Assembly (NCBI GenBank): GCA_964481445.1
Contig: CAYZTQ010000090.1
Coordinates: 1-7,594 of the forward strand
Direction of reading: 5' to 3'
Length of the DNA stretch: 7,594 nt
From: UBA1038 sp964481445
Lineage (GTDB): Bacteria; Bacillota; Clostridia; Christensenellales; Aristaeellaceae
This document shows, piece by piece, positions 1-7,425 of this stretch; within the stretch, counting starts at the first letter, position 1, and each line of letters begins with the position of its first letter. Below the pieces are notes generated by a model that did no database searches, was not told the DNA's origin, and worked only from the letters and a program-made list of their open reading frames with translations. The position numbers and the translations under genes are program-made.

Positions 1-2363
1 GTCTGAACAAGGGCTGGGAGTTTACCCCGGTATGGAGCGAAGCCTTCCTGCGGGGCGAAGGCAGCGCGGAAAAGGTGCGCCTGCCCCACACGGTGAAGGA
101 GCTGCCCCTCCACTACATCAATGAGAAGGATTATCAGATGATCTGCGGCTACCGGCGCAGGCTGGAGCTGCCCAAAGACCTGACGGGAAAGCGTGTCTTT
201 GTGCAGCTGGACGGCGCGGCCCACATCGCCGGCTTGTACTGCAACGGGCAGCTGGCGGCCTCGCACGCCTGCGGCTACACGGCCTTTCGCGCCGAAATCA
301 CACCCTTTATCCGCCCGGGAGAAGACAACCTGATTGCCGTCCGGCTCGATACCACCGAAAACCCCGCCGTGCCGCCCTTCGGCTTTGTCATCGATTACCT
401 GACCTACGGCGGGCTCTACCGCGACGCCTGGCTGGATATCCGCAGCGAGCGCCATATCAGGGATGTTTTTGTGCATACGCCCGAGCTGACGCGAGCCTGC
501 GTCTCGGTCACGCTGGATGGCCATGGGCAGGGCGGCAGCCTGCTGGTCGAGATACTGGACGAAGCCTCCGGCGCTCTGCTGGCAAGCCGCGAGCTGCCCG
601 CCGGCGAGGACGCCGTCAGCCTTGAACTGGCCTGCGCAAACGCCAAACCCTGGAACATAGAAAGCCCTTCCCTTTCCCTGTGCCGCGTCACGCTGAAAGA
701 CGAGGAAGGCAGGCCCTGCGACAGCCAGGAAACCACCTTTGGCTTCCGCACCGCGCGCTTTGAGAAGGACGGCTTTTACCTGAACGGCGAAAAGGTGTTT
801 ATGCGCGGCCTCAACCGCCACCAGTGCTACCCCTATATCGGCTACGCCGCCCCCGAAAGCCTGCAGCGGGAGGATGCGCGCATCCTGAAGCACGAGCTGC
901 AGCTGAACGCCGTGCGCACCAGCCACTACCCGCAGAGCCGCTGGTTTATCGACCAGTGCGACCGCGAGGGGCTCCTCGTGTTTACAGAGATCCCCGGCTG
1001 GCAGCACATCGGCGATGAAAAGTGGAAGGAGCAGGCATGCGAAAACACCCGCGAGATGGTGCTTGAGTACAGAAACCACCCCAGCATCGTGGTCTGGGGC
1101 GTGCGCATCAACGAAAGCCAGGATGACGACGCCCTGTATGAGCGCACAAACGCCATCGCCCACAGCCTTGACCCCAGCCGCGCCACCTCCGGCGTGCGCT
1201 ACCTTGAAAAGAGCAGCCTCAAGGAGGATGTGTACAGCTTCAACGATTTTTCGCACAAGGGCGATAACCCCGGCTGCCGCCGCAAGCGCGACGTGATGAA
1301 GGAGGAGGACAGGGCGCTGCTCATCACCGAGCACAGCGGGCACATGTTCCCCACCAAAATCTTCGACCCCTGGCGCATCCGCCAGTCGCACGCGCTGCGC
1401 CACGCGCGGGTGCTGAACGACGCGATGGCGGACGGCGAGCACGCGGGCTGCTTTGGCTGGTGCATGTTTGACTACCCCACGCACCGGGATTTCGGCTCGG
1501 GCGACCGCGTCTGCTACCACGGCGTGATGGATGCCTTCCGCAACCCCAAGCCCGCGGCGGCGGTTTACGCGAGCCAGGGCGAAGAAAAGCCGGTATTGTA
1601 CGTCACTTCGCCCATGCACATCGGCGACTACCCGGGCGACGACCCCGGCAGCGCCTGGATCCTGACCAACGCGGACGAGGTGGCGCTGTACAAGAACGAC
1701 GAATACGTTACCACCTACAGGCACAGCGATTTCGCGGCGCTGCCGCACGGCCCGCTCAAGGCGGACGACACCATCGGCTGTCTTCTCGAAACCAGGGAAG
1801 GCTTCAGCAAAAAGAAGGCCGCCGCGCTGCGCCGCATGCTGATCGCCGCCGGCAAAAAGGGGCTTTCCAACCTGTCTCTCATCGACAAGGCTCGGATGGG
1901 CTTTGTCATGCTGCGCTGCCATCTGGGCATGAAGGAGGGCATCGACCTGTACGGCAAATACATCGGCAACTGGGGCGGCGAGGCCACCCGCTGGCGCTTT
2001 GACGCCATCAAAAACGGGCAGGTCGTGCAATCGCTCGTCAAAGGGCAATCCACCGCCCTGCGCCTTGTCTGCGAGGCGAGCGGCACCCTTTTGCAGGAGG
2101 GCGAGAGCTACGACATGGCGGCCGTGCGCATCCGCATCGTGGATGAATACGGCTGCCCCGCCGTCTACGCGCAGATCCCCGTCAGCCTGAAGCTGACAGG
2201 CCCGGCGCAGCTGGTCGGCCCCGCCTGCGTCACGCTGGAAGGCGGCAGCGGGGGAACCTACGTCAAAACCGCCGGGGAGGCCGGAAAGGCGAGGCTTGAA
2301 ATCGCCTGCGACCTGACGGAAAGCGTATCGATCGATTTTGAGATAAGGAGCGCGGCGCTATGA
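1..2363 (+). CDS. Glycoside hydrolase family 2 enzyme, probable beta-galactosidase-type (5' partial)
   Basis: Retaining exo-glycosidase that would act in the cytoplasm on sugars brought in by the downstream symporter. The frame is open to the window edge: reading from base 3 gives LNKGWEFTP, a usual GH2 N-terminus, so only a few residues are probably missing and the in-frame GTG at 75 is not the start. Window residues (L at base 3 = 1): jelly-roll sugar-binding domain about 1-160 with YGGLYRDAW at 135-143; Ig-like domain to about 250 ending FGFRT; TIM barrel about 258-525 opening YLNG...RGLNRH (R268-H273). Predicted acid/base is E371 in WGVRINESQ; predicted nucleophile is E443 in ITEHSGHM. 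A beta-sandwich domain follows (ILTNADEVALYKN), then a basic helical stretch and a C-terminal Ig-like domain; 786 residues visible. The NxKG motif of beta-glucuronidases is absent, arguing against that activity. No secretion signal is visible, but the extreme N-terminus is missing. Substrate is inferred only. Confidence 0.9.
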   Translation, partial: LNKGWEFTPVWSEAFLRGEGSAEKVRLPHTVKELPLHYINEKDYQMICGYRRRLELPKDLTGKRVFVQLDGAAHIAGLYCNGQLAASHACGYTAFRAEITPFIRPGEDNLIAVRLDTTENPAVPPFGFVIDYLTYGGLYRDAWLDIRSERHIRDVFVHTPELTRACVSVTLDGHGQGGSLLVEILDEASGALLASRELPAGEDAVSLELACANAKPWNIESPSLSLCRVTLKDEEGRPCDSQETTFGFRTARFEKDGFYLNGEKVFMRGLNRHQCYPYIGYAAPESLQREDARILKHELQLNAVRTSHYPQSRWFIDQCDREGLLVFTEIPGWQHIGDEKWKEQACENTREMVLEYRNHPSIVVWGVRINESQDDDALYERTNAIAHSLDPSRATSGVRYLEKSSLKEDVYSFNDFSHKGDNPGCRRKRDVMKEEDRALLITEHSGHMFPTKIFDPWRIRQSHALRHARVLNDAMADGEHAGCFGWCMFDYPTHRDFGSGDRVCYHGVMDAFRNPKPAAAVYASQGEEKPVLYVTSPMHIGDYPGDDPGSAWILTNADEVALYKNDEYVTTYRHSDFAALPHGPLKADDTIGCLLETREGFSKKKAAALRRMLIAAGKKGLSNLSLIDKARMGFVMLRCHLGMKEGIDLYGKYIGNWGGEATRWRFDAIKNGQVVQSLVKGQSTALRLVCEASGTLLQEGESYDMAAVRIRIVDEYGCPAVYAQIPVSLKLTGPAQLVGPACVTLEGGSGGTYVKTAGEAGKARLEIACDLTESVSIDFEIRSAAL
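2344..2350 (+). promoter_or_regulatory. Ribosome binding site of the sugar symporter
   Basis: TAAGGAG lies 9 nt before the ATG at 2360, inside the last codons of the GH2 gene. It fixes the start of the symporter and, with the ATGA stop/start overlap, indicates translational coupling of the two genes in one operon. Confidence 0.8.
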
Positions 2364-3802
2364 AATTCACCGGCAAACAAACCGCGGCCTACGGCATCGG
2401 GGCCGTGGGCAAGGACATGATGTACGCCCTGTCGGCCACCTACGTCATGTACTATTATCAGGATCTGCTGGGCCTTCCCGCTGCCTTCGTGGGCCTGATC
2501 CTGATGCTGGCCCGCATCTTCGACGCCCTCAACGACCCCTTCATGGGCATTCTGGTCGCCAAAACCCGCTCGCGCTTCGGCCGCTTCGTGCCCTGGCTGA
2601 TGAGCGGCTCGGTGCTCAACGCGCTGGTCAGCTACGCCATGTTCGCCGCGCCCCGAACGCAGGGCAGCGCTCTGATGGTCTACTTCGCCGTCATCTACAC
2701 GCTGTGGGGCGTCACCTACACGATGATGGACATCCCCTTCTGGTCGATGATTCCCGCCGTAACCGAGGAACCCAAAGACCGCGAGCGCCTCTCCGTGGTC
2801 GGCCGCACCTGCGCGGGCGTCGGCTTTGCCATCGTGCAGATGGGCACGCTGATGGCCGTGCAGTTTCTGGGCGGCGGCAGCGAGCGGGCGGGCTTCGCGC
2901 GCGCAGCGCTGCTGGTATCGGCGCTGTTCATCCTCTCGCAGCTGGTCGTCTCCCTGTTCATCCGCGAAAAGCAGAGCGGCAGGGTGGAAACGACCACCGT
3001 GCGCGAGATGTTCCGCTCGCTGATTCAAAACAACCAGGCCATGGTGACGGTGCTGACCATTCTTTTTATCAACTCGNNNNNNNNNNNNNNNNNNNNNNNN
3101 NNNNNNNNNNNNNNNNNNNNNNNNNNNNNNNNNNNNNNNNNNNNNNNNNNNNNNNNNNNNNNNNNNNNNNNNNNNNTGGGCGGCGCGAACTGGAAGGCGG
3201 ATTACACGCTGTTTACCACGGTGGGCGGCGCGGCGCAGATCCTCGGCATGATGGGGCTCTACCCCCTGCTTCGAAAGCGGCTCTCCAACCCCGCGGTGTT
3301 CAAGATTTCCCTCGGCATGGCGGGCTTTGGCTACGCGCTGCTGCTCGCGCTGACGCTTTCGGGCCTTGCTGGCTCGCTGCCCCTGCTTTGCCTGTGCGGC
3401 GCCTCCATCTTCGCGGCCAACGGCATGCAGTCGGTGCTGACCACCGTCTTTCTCTCCTCCACCGCCGATTGGGGCGAGTATCAGACCGGCCGGCGCGAGG
3501 AAAGCGTGATCTTCTCCATGCAGACCTTTGTGGTCAAGGCCGCCTCCGGCTTCTCGGTATTCATTTCGGGTCTCGGTCTCAGCCTGATCGGCCTCAGCGG
3601 CGACACGGCGGAAACCGGGGCAATCGCGGCGCAGAGCGCCTCCACCATCCTGGGCCTGCGCCTCCTGATGACCATCCTGCCCTCGCTCGGCCTGATCGCC
3701 GCCTTTGTCTTTTTCTCCCGCCGCTTCAGGCTGACCGACACAGAGACCGAGCGCATCGCGGCGGAGCTGAAGGCGCGGAGGCTCGGAAACGCAAGCAAAT
3801 AA
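2360..3802 (+). CDS. GPH-family (MelB-like) sugar:cation symporter, interrupted by an assembly gap
   Basis: Twelve-helix inner-membrane transporter that couples sugar uptake to Na+ or H+ entry. Residues known from work on MelB appear at identical numbers: D19, D55 and D59 in FDALNDPFMG, D124 and W128 in MMDIPFW, and R149. D55/D59 form the MelB cation site; D19, D124, W128 and R149 line its sugar site. After the gap, DWGEYQTGRREES and QTFVVK correspond to MelB 354-366 and 372-377, with T389/K393 equal to MelB T373/K377. The TRSRFGRFVPW loop after helix 2 is the family signature. The start is the ATG overlapping the GH2 stop, preceded by a good Shine-Dalgarno. The protein is 480 residues with the N-run counted as given; E. 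coli-type MelB is about 470. The frame is the same on both sides of the gap, so there is no sign of a broken gene. The substrate is probably a galactoside or related glycoside, given the GH2 partner; GPH members also carry glucuronides, xylosides and lactose, so this is inference. Confidence 0.9.
   Translation: MKFTGKQTAAYGIGAVGKDMMYALSATYVMYYYQDLLGLPAAFVGLILMLARIFDALNDPFMGILVAKTRSRFGRFVPWLMSGSVLNALVSYAMFAAPRTQGSALMVYFAVIYTLWGVTYTMMDIPFWSMIPAVTEEPKDRERLSVVGRTCAGVGFAIVQMGTLMAVQFLGGGSERAGFARAALLVSALFILSQLVVSLFIREKQSGRVETTTVREMFRSLIQNNQAMVTVLTILFINSXXXXXXXXXXXXXXXXXXXXXXXXXXXXXXXXXXGGANWKADYTLFTTVGGAAQILGMMGLYPLLRKRLSNPAVFKISLGMAGFGYALLLALTLSGLAGSLPLLCLCGASIFAANGMQSVLTTVFLSSTADWGEYQTGRREESVIFSMQTFVVKAASGFSVFISGLGLSLIGLSGDTAETGAIAAQSASTILGLRLLMTILPSLGLIAAFVFFSRRFRLTDTETERIAAELKARRLGNASK
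3077..3176. other. Assembly gap of exactly 100 N inside the symporter gene
   Basis: A 100-base N-run, the common placeholder for a gap of unknown size. It falls at the end of the helix after LIQNNQAMVTVLTILFINS and before GGANWKADYT. MelB has about 17 residues at the matching place, so the real missing sequence is probably near 52 nt. Confidence 0.97.
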
Positions 3803-3819
3803 AAAAAGCCCGGCAGGGC
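3801..3819 (-). terminator. Intrinsic terminator of the serine hydrolase/two-component operon
   Basis: Read on the minus strand, GCCC-TGCC-GGGC (3819-3808) is followed directly by seven T (3807-3801). A G·T pair may lengthen the stem. A larger alternative stem, GCAGG (3844-3840) with CCTGC (3817-3813), encloses further imperfect pairing. The site starts 26 nt beyond the kinase stop codon. Its T-run overlaps the symporter stop codon TAA. Nothing T-rich follows the hairpin on the plus strand, so it should not stop the sugar operon. Confidence 0.7.
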
Positions 3820-3844
3820 CGACAGCAAAATCTGCTCGTCCTGC

Positions 3845-4810
3845 TCAGCAATCCGCTTTCTGCTTGTTTTCTTTCAGCGGCAGCTCCATCACAAAGGCTT
3901 TGGTATAGGGGGGCGGCATCGGCGCGATCATCAGCCGGCCGCCCGCCTGCTCGGCGCAATCCCGTGCGATAGACAGGCCAAGGCCGTAGCCCTGCCCGCC
4001 GCGGCTTTCATCCAGCCGGACAAAGGGCTCGAAAATCCGCCTCCGCTGAGCAAGGGGGATATCAAGTCCGTTGTCGGCAACCAGAATGCGCAGCCGCTTT
4101 TGAAAGCCCCTGCGTATGCGCTCCGTTCTCACCAGCACGGCGCTGCCGGGCGGGCAGTGCCGGAGGGCGTTGAGCAGGATGTTCTCAAAGGCCCGCCTGA
4201 AGCGCTGTCCCTCCACCAATACCGTCGCGTCCTCCTGAAGCTCGCAGGCAAGCGTCATGCTCTTTTCTTCAAAGTCTGCATAATGCTCGGCGATGACGGC
4301 GCGCAGCAGCGCGTTGACGCGAACCGGCTCCGGCCGCGGCGCCGTGCCCGCGTGCCCTGCGCGGGCATAATCCAGCATCTCGCCCAGCATTTCTTCCATT
4401 TCAAGGGCCTTGCGGTGGATGGTTTCGGCGGCCTCCCGCCGCTCTTCCTCCGCCTGCATCCTGCCTGTGGAAAGCGCGCGGGAGAACCCCCTGATACTCG
4501 TCAGCGGCGTGCGCAGATCATGCCCCAGATCGGCCATCAGGCGCAGACGTTCCCGCAGCTGCGCTTCGCTTTGCTGCCGGATGCGCCTGCGCATCACCCT
4601 CGAAAAGAGCAGGACGAAGAGGGTGTAAAGCCCGATATCCGTTACAAGATAGACAGCGATGTGCAGCCCGCCCGGCTGCTGGCCGGGCAGCTTTGACACC
4701 AGCAGGGTAAAGACGCTTTCGGTCAGCATGGTGGAAAGGCCCAGCACCAGCGTGTAGACCGTCAGGCTCCTGACGAGATAGCGGCTCAGCCCTTCCCCGT
4801 TTCTTCCCAT
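3845..4810 (-). CDS. Sensor histidine kinase with minimal extracytoplasmic loop
   Basis: Membrane histidine kinase, 321 residues, partner of the OmpR-type regulator encoded just upstream. Two membrane helices (about 13-38 and 49-72) are separated by only about ten residues, KLPGQQPGG, so there is no room for an external sensor domain. No HAMP domain is evident: a short basic linker leads to the dimerisation domain with the phosphorylated H97 in LGHDLRTPLTS. The ATPase domain has an N box (ENILLN, N210/N214), a G1 box DNGLDIP (246-252), an F box (IFEPF, 259-263) and a G2 box (GYGLGLS, 274-280). G1 is unusual: D250 stands where most kinases have the second glycine of DNGxG. The ATG lies 25 nt inside the regulator gene with only a weak upstream G-rich stretch, suggesting translational coupling. 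The layout resembles intramembrane-sensing kinases of Firmicutes that respond to envelope stress or antibiotics; the actual signal is unknown. Confidence 0.88.
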   Translation of the reverse strand: MGRNGEGLSRYLVRSLTVYTLVLGLSTMLTESVFTLLVSKLPGQQPGGLHIAVYLVTDIGLYTLFVLLFSRVMRRRIRQQSEAQLRERLRLMADLGHDLRTPLTSIRGFSRALSTGRMQAEEERREAAETIHRKALEMEEMLGEMLDYARAGHAGTAPRPEPVRVNALLRAVIAEHYADFEEKSMTLACELQEDATVLVEGQRFRRAFENILLNALRHCPPGSAVLVRTERIRRGFQKRLRILVADNGLDIPLAQRRRIFEPFVRLDESRGGQGYGLGLSIARDCAEQAGGRLMIAPMPPPYTKAFVMELPLKENKQKADC

Positions 4811-5466
4811 TTATAGCCTATCCCCCGAACGGTTTTGATCCGGTCTTCTCCCGTTTTGGCACGGAGCTTGTTGATGCACACGCGGATGGCGTTATCATTG
4901 ACCGCGCCGAAATCACCCCAGCCCGCCTCATAGAGCTGGTCGAGCGTCAGCACACGGCCTCTTCCCCGCATCAGCGCCTCCAGCACGCGGGTCTCGGTCG
5001 CCGTCAGCTCATAAGCAATCCCGTCCTTCACCGCCAGACAGGCCTTCGGGTCAAAGCGCAGGCCATCCGATACCAGTATTTCGTCCTGCTGCTGCGCCCC
5101 CCGGCCGGCGCGGCGCAGCAGCGCCCTCGCGCGCAGCAAGAGTTCCTCCGGGTCAAAGGGCTTGCACAGGTAATCATCCGCGCCGCATTGAAAGCCCAGT
5201 ACCTTGTCTTCCAGCATGGTTTTCGCCGTGATCACGAGGATGGGTACCTGCGGGTCGAGCCGCCGGATTTCGCCCATCAGCTGAAAGCCGTTCATCTCCG
5301 GCATCATCAAATCGATCACCGCGAGCGACACCTCATGGCGCGAGAAAACCTCCAGCGCCTCCCGCCCGTTTCGGGCGGCGATCAGCCGTCCCAGCTCTTT
5401 GAGATAAAGCCTGCACAGCGACAGGATATCCGGGTCATCGTCCGCAATCAGGATGGTGTGCGCCAC
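4786..5466 (-). CDS. OmpR/PhoB-family response regulator
   Basis: Cytoplasmic DNA-binding response regulator, 226 residues. The receiver domain (1-120) has the acidic triplet D9-D11, the phospho-acceptor D52 in VIDLMMPEMNG, switch T80 in VITAK and K102 in CKPFDPEE. The winged-helix domain (about 130-220) has the OmpR-type TATETRVLEAL, NAIRVCINKLRAK recognition region and TVRGIGYKWE wing, so it should bind tandem direct repeats as a dimer. The start is GTG, chosen because AAAGGAG sits 6 nt upstream and the sequence begins directly with the HTILIADDD strand. The gene lies 11 nt after the serine hydrolase and overlaps the kinase by 25 nt, so the three are very likely co-transcribed. A plausible target is the 11-bp direct repeat upstream of the serine hydrolase. 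Closest general relatives are VanR/PhoP-like regulators, but no specific ortholog can be named. Confidence 0.93.
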   Translation of the reverse strand: MAHTILIADDDPDILSLCRLYLKELGRLIAARNGREALEVFSRHEVSLAVIDLMMPEMNGFQLMGEIRRLDPQVPILVITAKTMLEDKVLGFQCGADDYLCKPFDPEELLLRARALLRRAGRGAQQQDEILVSDGLRFDPKACLAVKDGIAYELTATETRVLEALMRGRGRVLTLDQLYEAGWGDFGAVNDNAIRVCINKLRAKTGEDRIKTVRGIGYKWEETGKG

Positions 5467-5472
5467 TTGCGT

Positions 5473-5479
5473 CTCCTTT
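5473..5479 (-). promoter_or_regulatory. Ribosome binding site of the response regulator
   Basis: AAAGGAG on the minus strand, 6 nt before the GTG start. The TAA stop of the serine hydrolase overlaps it (TAAAGGAG), so termination of the first gene places ribosomes at the start of the second. It supports GTG at 5466 as the true start. Confidence 0.8.
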
Positions 5480-7376
5480 AGATCAATCGATATTGCCCCC
5501 AGTACAGCAGCAGCGCCATCAGCAGCGCCAGGGCGGCGGCCGGTCGCAGGAAGCCGAAACCCTCAGAGGGCCGCTTCCCGCTTCTCAGCCCATAGTACAG
5601 GATGAGCGCGAGGGCCGCAATACTCCCCGCGGCCAGCGCCGCCGTATAGCCATTCAGCGCCGCGCGGGCCGGGCTTTCCTGCCCCCCGATGAAGCCGAGG
5701 CCCGCCAGATAGACAAGGCTGATGAAAGCGCCCGACAATCTGAGCAGATAGGGCGCCAGCGGCTTTCTCTCCCTCCCCCTGAGGCGGCGGATGATGCGCG
5801 CGGCGCTGTGGATCAGCGCAGACAGCAGGAACCCCAGCATCAGCAGCAGCATGGCAAGGGCGGCGCCCAAAATGAGAGGATAGCTTTTCTTCGGGGTCTG
5901 AGCGAGCGGCACCAGCTGACTGCCGTCCGACCAGAGGCTTTGTATCTGCCCGTCCCGCGTTTCCAGATAGAGATTTTCCACCATCTCGGGGCGGTTTACC
6001 ACGCGGTAAAGGCCGCCCTGCCGCCTGGTTGCGACAAGGCGCAGATCGTCTGCGCCGAAAAAGCCGGCGATGCGCATCAGGGCGGAAGTCAGCGACGCCT
6101 GATCGCCATCCGCCTCCAGATGGTAGGCGTTGACATAGCTCAGCAGGCTGTAATAGGGCAAACTGAAAGCATTGCGGGGAGAGACATAATAGCCGCTCTG
6201 GGGCTGCGTTTCCTCATCGGGAAGGTTTTGCGGCCGCGCGGCGGGCCCCATCAGCAGATGATTGAGCGCGCTGCATACCGCATTTGTGTAGGCGGTATTC
6301 GACAGCAGTACAAAGCCGATACGGTGAGCGGGCGCCAGCGACAGCTGCGCGGTGAACCCGTCGGTATTGCCCGCATGCTGACAGCCCCTGCCGCCCTCCG
6401 CGTTCATGGTGAAGAGCCCGTGCGCCATGCCGTCTCCGCCGGGATAGGGGGCAAAGCTGTCCTGATAGAGCAAATCAAAGGTGGATTCCTTTGCGAAAAT
6501 GCGCTGATCGCGCGCGAGCAGCGCGATGCCGAGGCGGGCCAGATCCTCCGCCGTGCCGCGGACGCCGCCCGCGTGGTAAAGCGATACGCGCGAAGGAGCG
6601 ACGGGCAAAAAGCCGCCCGCCCCGTCCGCTGCGCTGCCCTGCGCCATGCCGCCGGGCGCGCGATCCGTGTTGACGCCGCAGGAAGCCATGGAGAGCGGCT
6701 CAAAAAAGCGTCGCTTCAGATAATCTTCAAACGGCAGGCCTGAAACCCGCTCCGCCGCGCAGGCGGCCAGCGCACAGCCGAAGTTGGAGTAGGCGCTGAC
6801 CGTACCCGGACGGAACCGCTGAACAGGCAGAGCCTGCAGCAGCGCTCTTTCAAGCGTCATGGGCTCCACGCCCTCGGGCGCGATCATGTCGAGCGGATAC
6901 TCCTCAAAGCCCGCCCTGTGGTTCATCAGGTCGAGCAGCGTGATGGGCCACTTCAAACGCAGCGACTGATAAAAATCGGCAGGCAGACAGCGGCTGATAT
7001 CCTCCTTTAGCGAGAGCCTGCCTTCTTCCTGCAGCTGCAGGAGAGACAGCCACACCAGCGTCTTGCTGACACTGCCGTACTCAAAGCCGGTCTCTCGCGG
7101 CAGCACGGGCTTTTCCCCCGCGGCGTCCGCCCGGCCGAAGCCCTGCGCGTGCAGGATGCCCTGATCCGAAAAGATGACCAGCGCAAGGCCGCGCGCCTCG
7201 CTGCCCGCGGCTTCCTCTGCAATCTGCACGGCCTTTTCCGTAAACGTCCGCGCCGAAAGCCCGGAGGGCGTCATCAAACCGTCCTTCTCTCCTGCGCTCG
7301 CTGTACCCACCAGCAGCATCAGGGCGACGATTAGGGCTGCCAGCCCCCGTCCCTTCCCCTCCCATACATTTTCCAT
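5478..7376 (-). CDS. Membrane-anchored serine hydrolase (beta-lactamase / PBP4* fold) with four C-terminal membrane helices
   Basis: Exported acyl-serine enzyme of the class C beta-lactamase / D-Ala-D-Ala carboxypeptidase superfamily, 632 residues. A signal peptide (1-28, hydrophobic core LAALIVALMLLVG, predicted AxA cleavage ASA|GE) exports the catalytic domain (about 40-375). The three motifs are S102-V-S-K105 (nucleophile and lysine), Y196-S-N198 and H334-A-G336 in place of KTG. The HxG form is common in the non-lactamase members (esterases, peptidases). A small beta domain follows (about 393-490, SGYYVSPRN then strands), seen in this serine hydrolase group before the membrane part. Helices at about 500-522, 546-564, 579-597 and 610-627 fit a topology with basic loops (523-545, 598-609) inside and the active site outside. 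ATG at 7376 has GGAGGA 6 nt upstream. It is first gene of an operon with the two-component system, which points to an envelope role. The substrate is unknown and beta-lactam hydrolysis cannot be assumed. Confidence 0.88.
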   Translation of the reverse strand: MENVWEGKGRGLAALIVALMLLVGTASAGEKDGLMTPSGLSARTFTEKAVQIAEEAAGSEARGLALVIFSDQGILHAQGFGRADAAGEKPVLPRETGFEYGSVSKTLVWLSLLQLQEEGRLSLKEDISRCLPADFYQSLRLKWPITLLDLMNHRAGFEEYPLDMIAPEGVEPMTLERALLQALPVQRFRPGTVSAYSNFGCALAACAAERVSGLPFEDYLKRRFFEPLSMASCGVNTDRAPGGMAQGSAADGAGGFLPVAPSRVSLYHAGGVRGTAEDLARLGIALLARDQRIFAKESTFDLLYQDSFAPYPGGDGMAHGLFTMNAEGGRGCQHAGNTDGFTAQLSLAPAHRIGFVLLSNTAYTNAVCSALNHLLMGPAARPQNLPDEETQPQSGYYVSPRNAFSLPYYSLLSYVNAYHLEADGDQASLTSALMRIAGFFGADDLRLVATRRQGGLYRVVNRPEMVENLYLETRDGQIQSLWSDGSQLVPLAQTPKKSYPLILGAALAMLLLMLGFLLSALIHSAARIIRRLRGRERKPLAPYLLRLSGAFISLVYLAGLGFIGGQESPARAALNGYTAALAAGSIAALALILYYGLRSGKRPSEGFGFLRPAAALALLMALLLYWGQYRLI

Positions 7377-7382
7377 GGTTTT

Positions 7383-7388
7383 TCCTCC
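7383..7388 (-). promoter_or_regulatory. Ribosome binding site of the serine hydrolase
   Basis: GGAGGA on the minus strand, 6 nt before the ATG at 7376. It is a near-perfect Shine-Dalgarno and supports this start, which is also followed at once by a signal peptide. Confidence 0.85.
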
Positions 7389-7425
7389 ATCTGTTTATTC
7401 AACCGGAGGATATCACCCGAGCCTT

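Noticed and set aside
75..77. GTG as start codon of the GH2 gene
   Set aside because: The frame stays open to the window edge and the upstream 24 codons encode a typical GH2 N-terminus, so the true start lies before the window.
2258..3028. Long minus-strand open frame opposite the symporter (256 codons)
   Set aside because: It is antisense to a clear MelB-type membrane protein, is rich in His, Gly, Ala and Arg as expected from the complement of GC-rich codons, and has no recognisable motif.
2704..3972. Plus-strand frame that crosses the N gap and runs into the kinase gene
   Set aside because: It is an out-of-frame reading of the symporter with low-complexity Arg/Ala/Gly content and no start signal.
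5493..6743. Long plus-strand open frame opposite the serine hydrolase (416 codons)
   Set aside because: Its composition (Arg, Gln, Ala, Gly rich, no domain) is that of a shadow frame. The minus strand carries a signal peptide, all three catalytic motifs and membrane helices.
5478..7376. Calling the serine hydrolase a beta-lactamase resistance gene
   Set aside because: The third motif is HAG rather than KTG, and the C-terminal beta domain plus four membrane helices do not match AmpC-type lactamases. The fold is shared by many peptidases and esterases.
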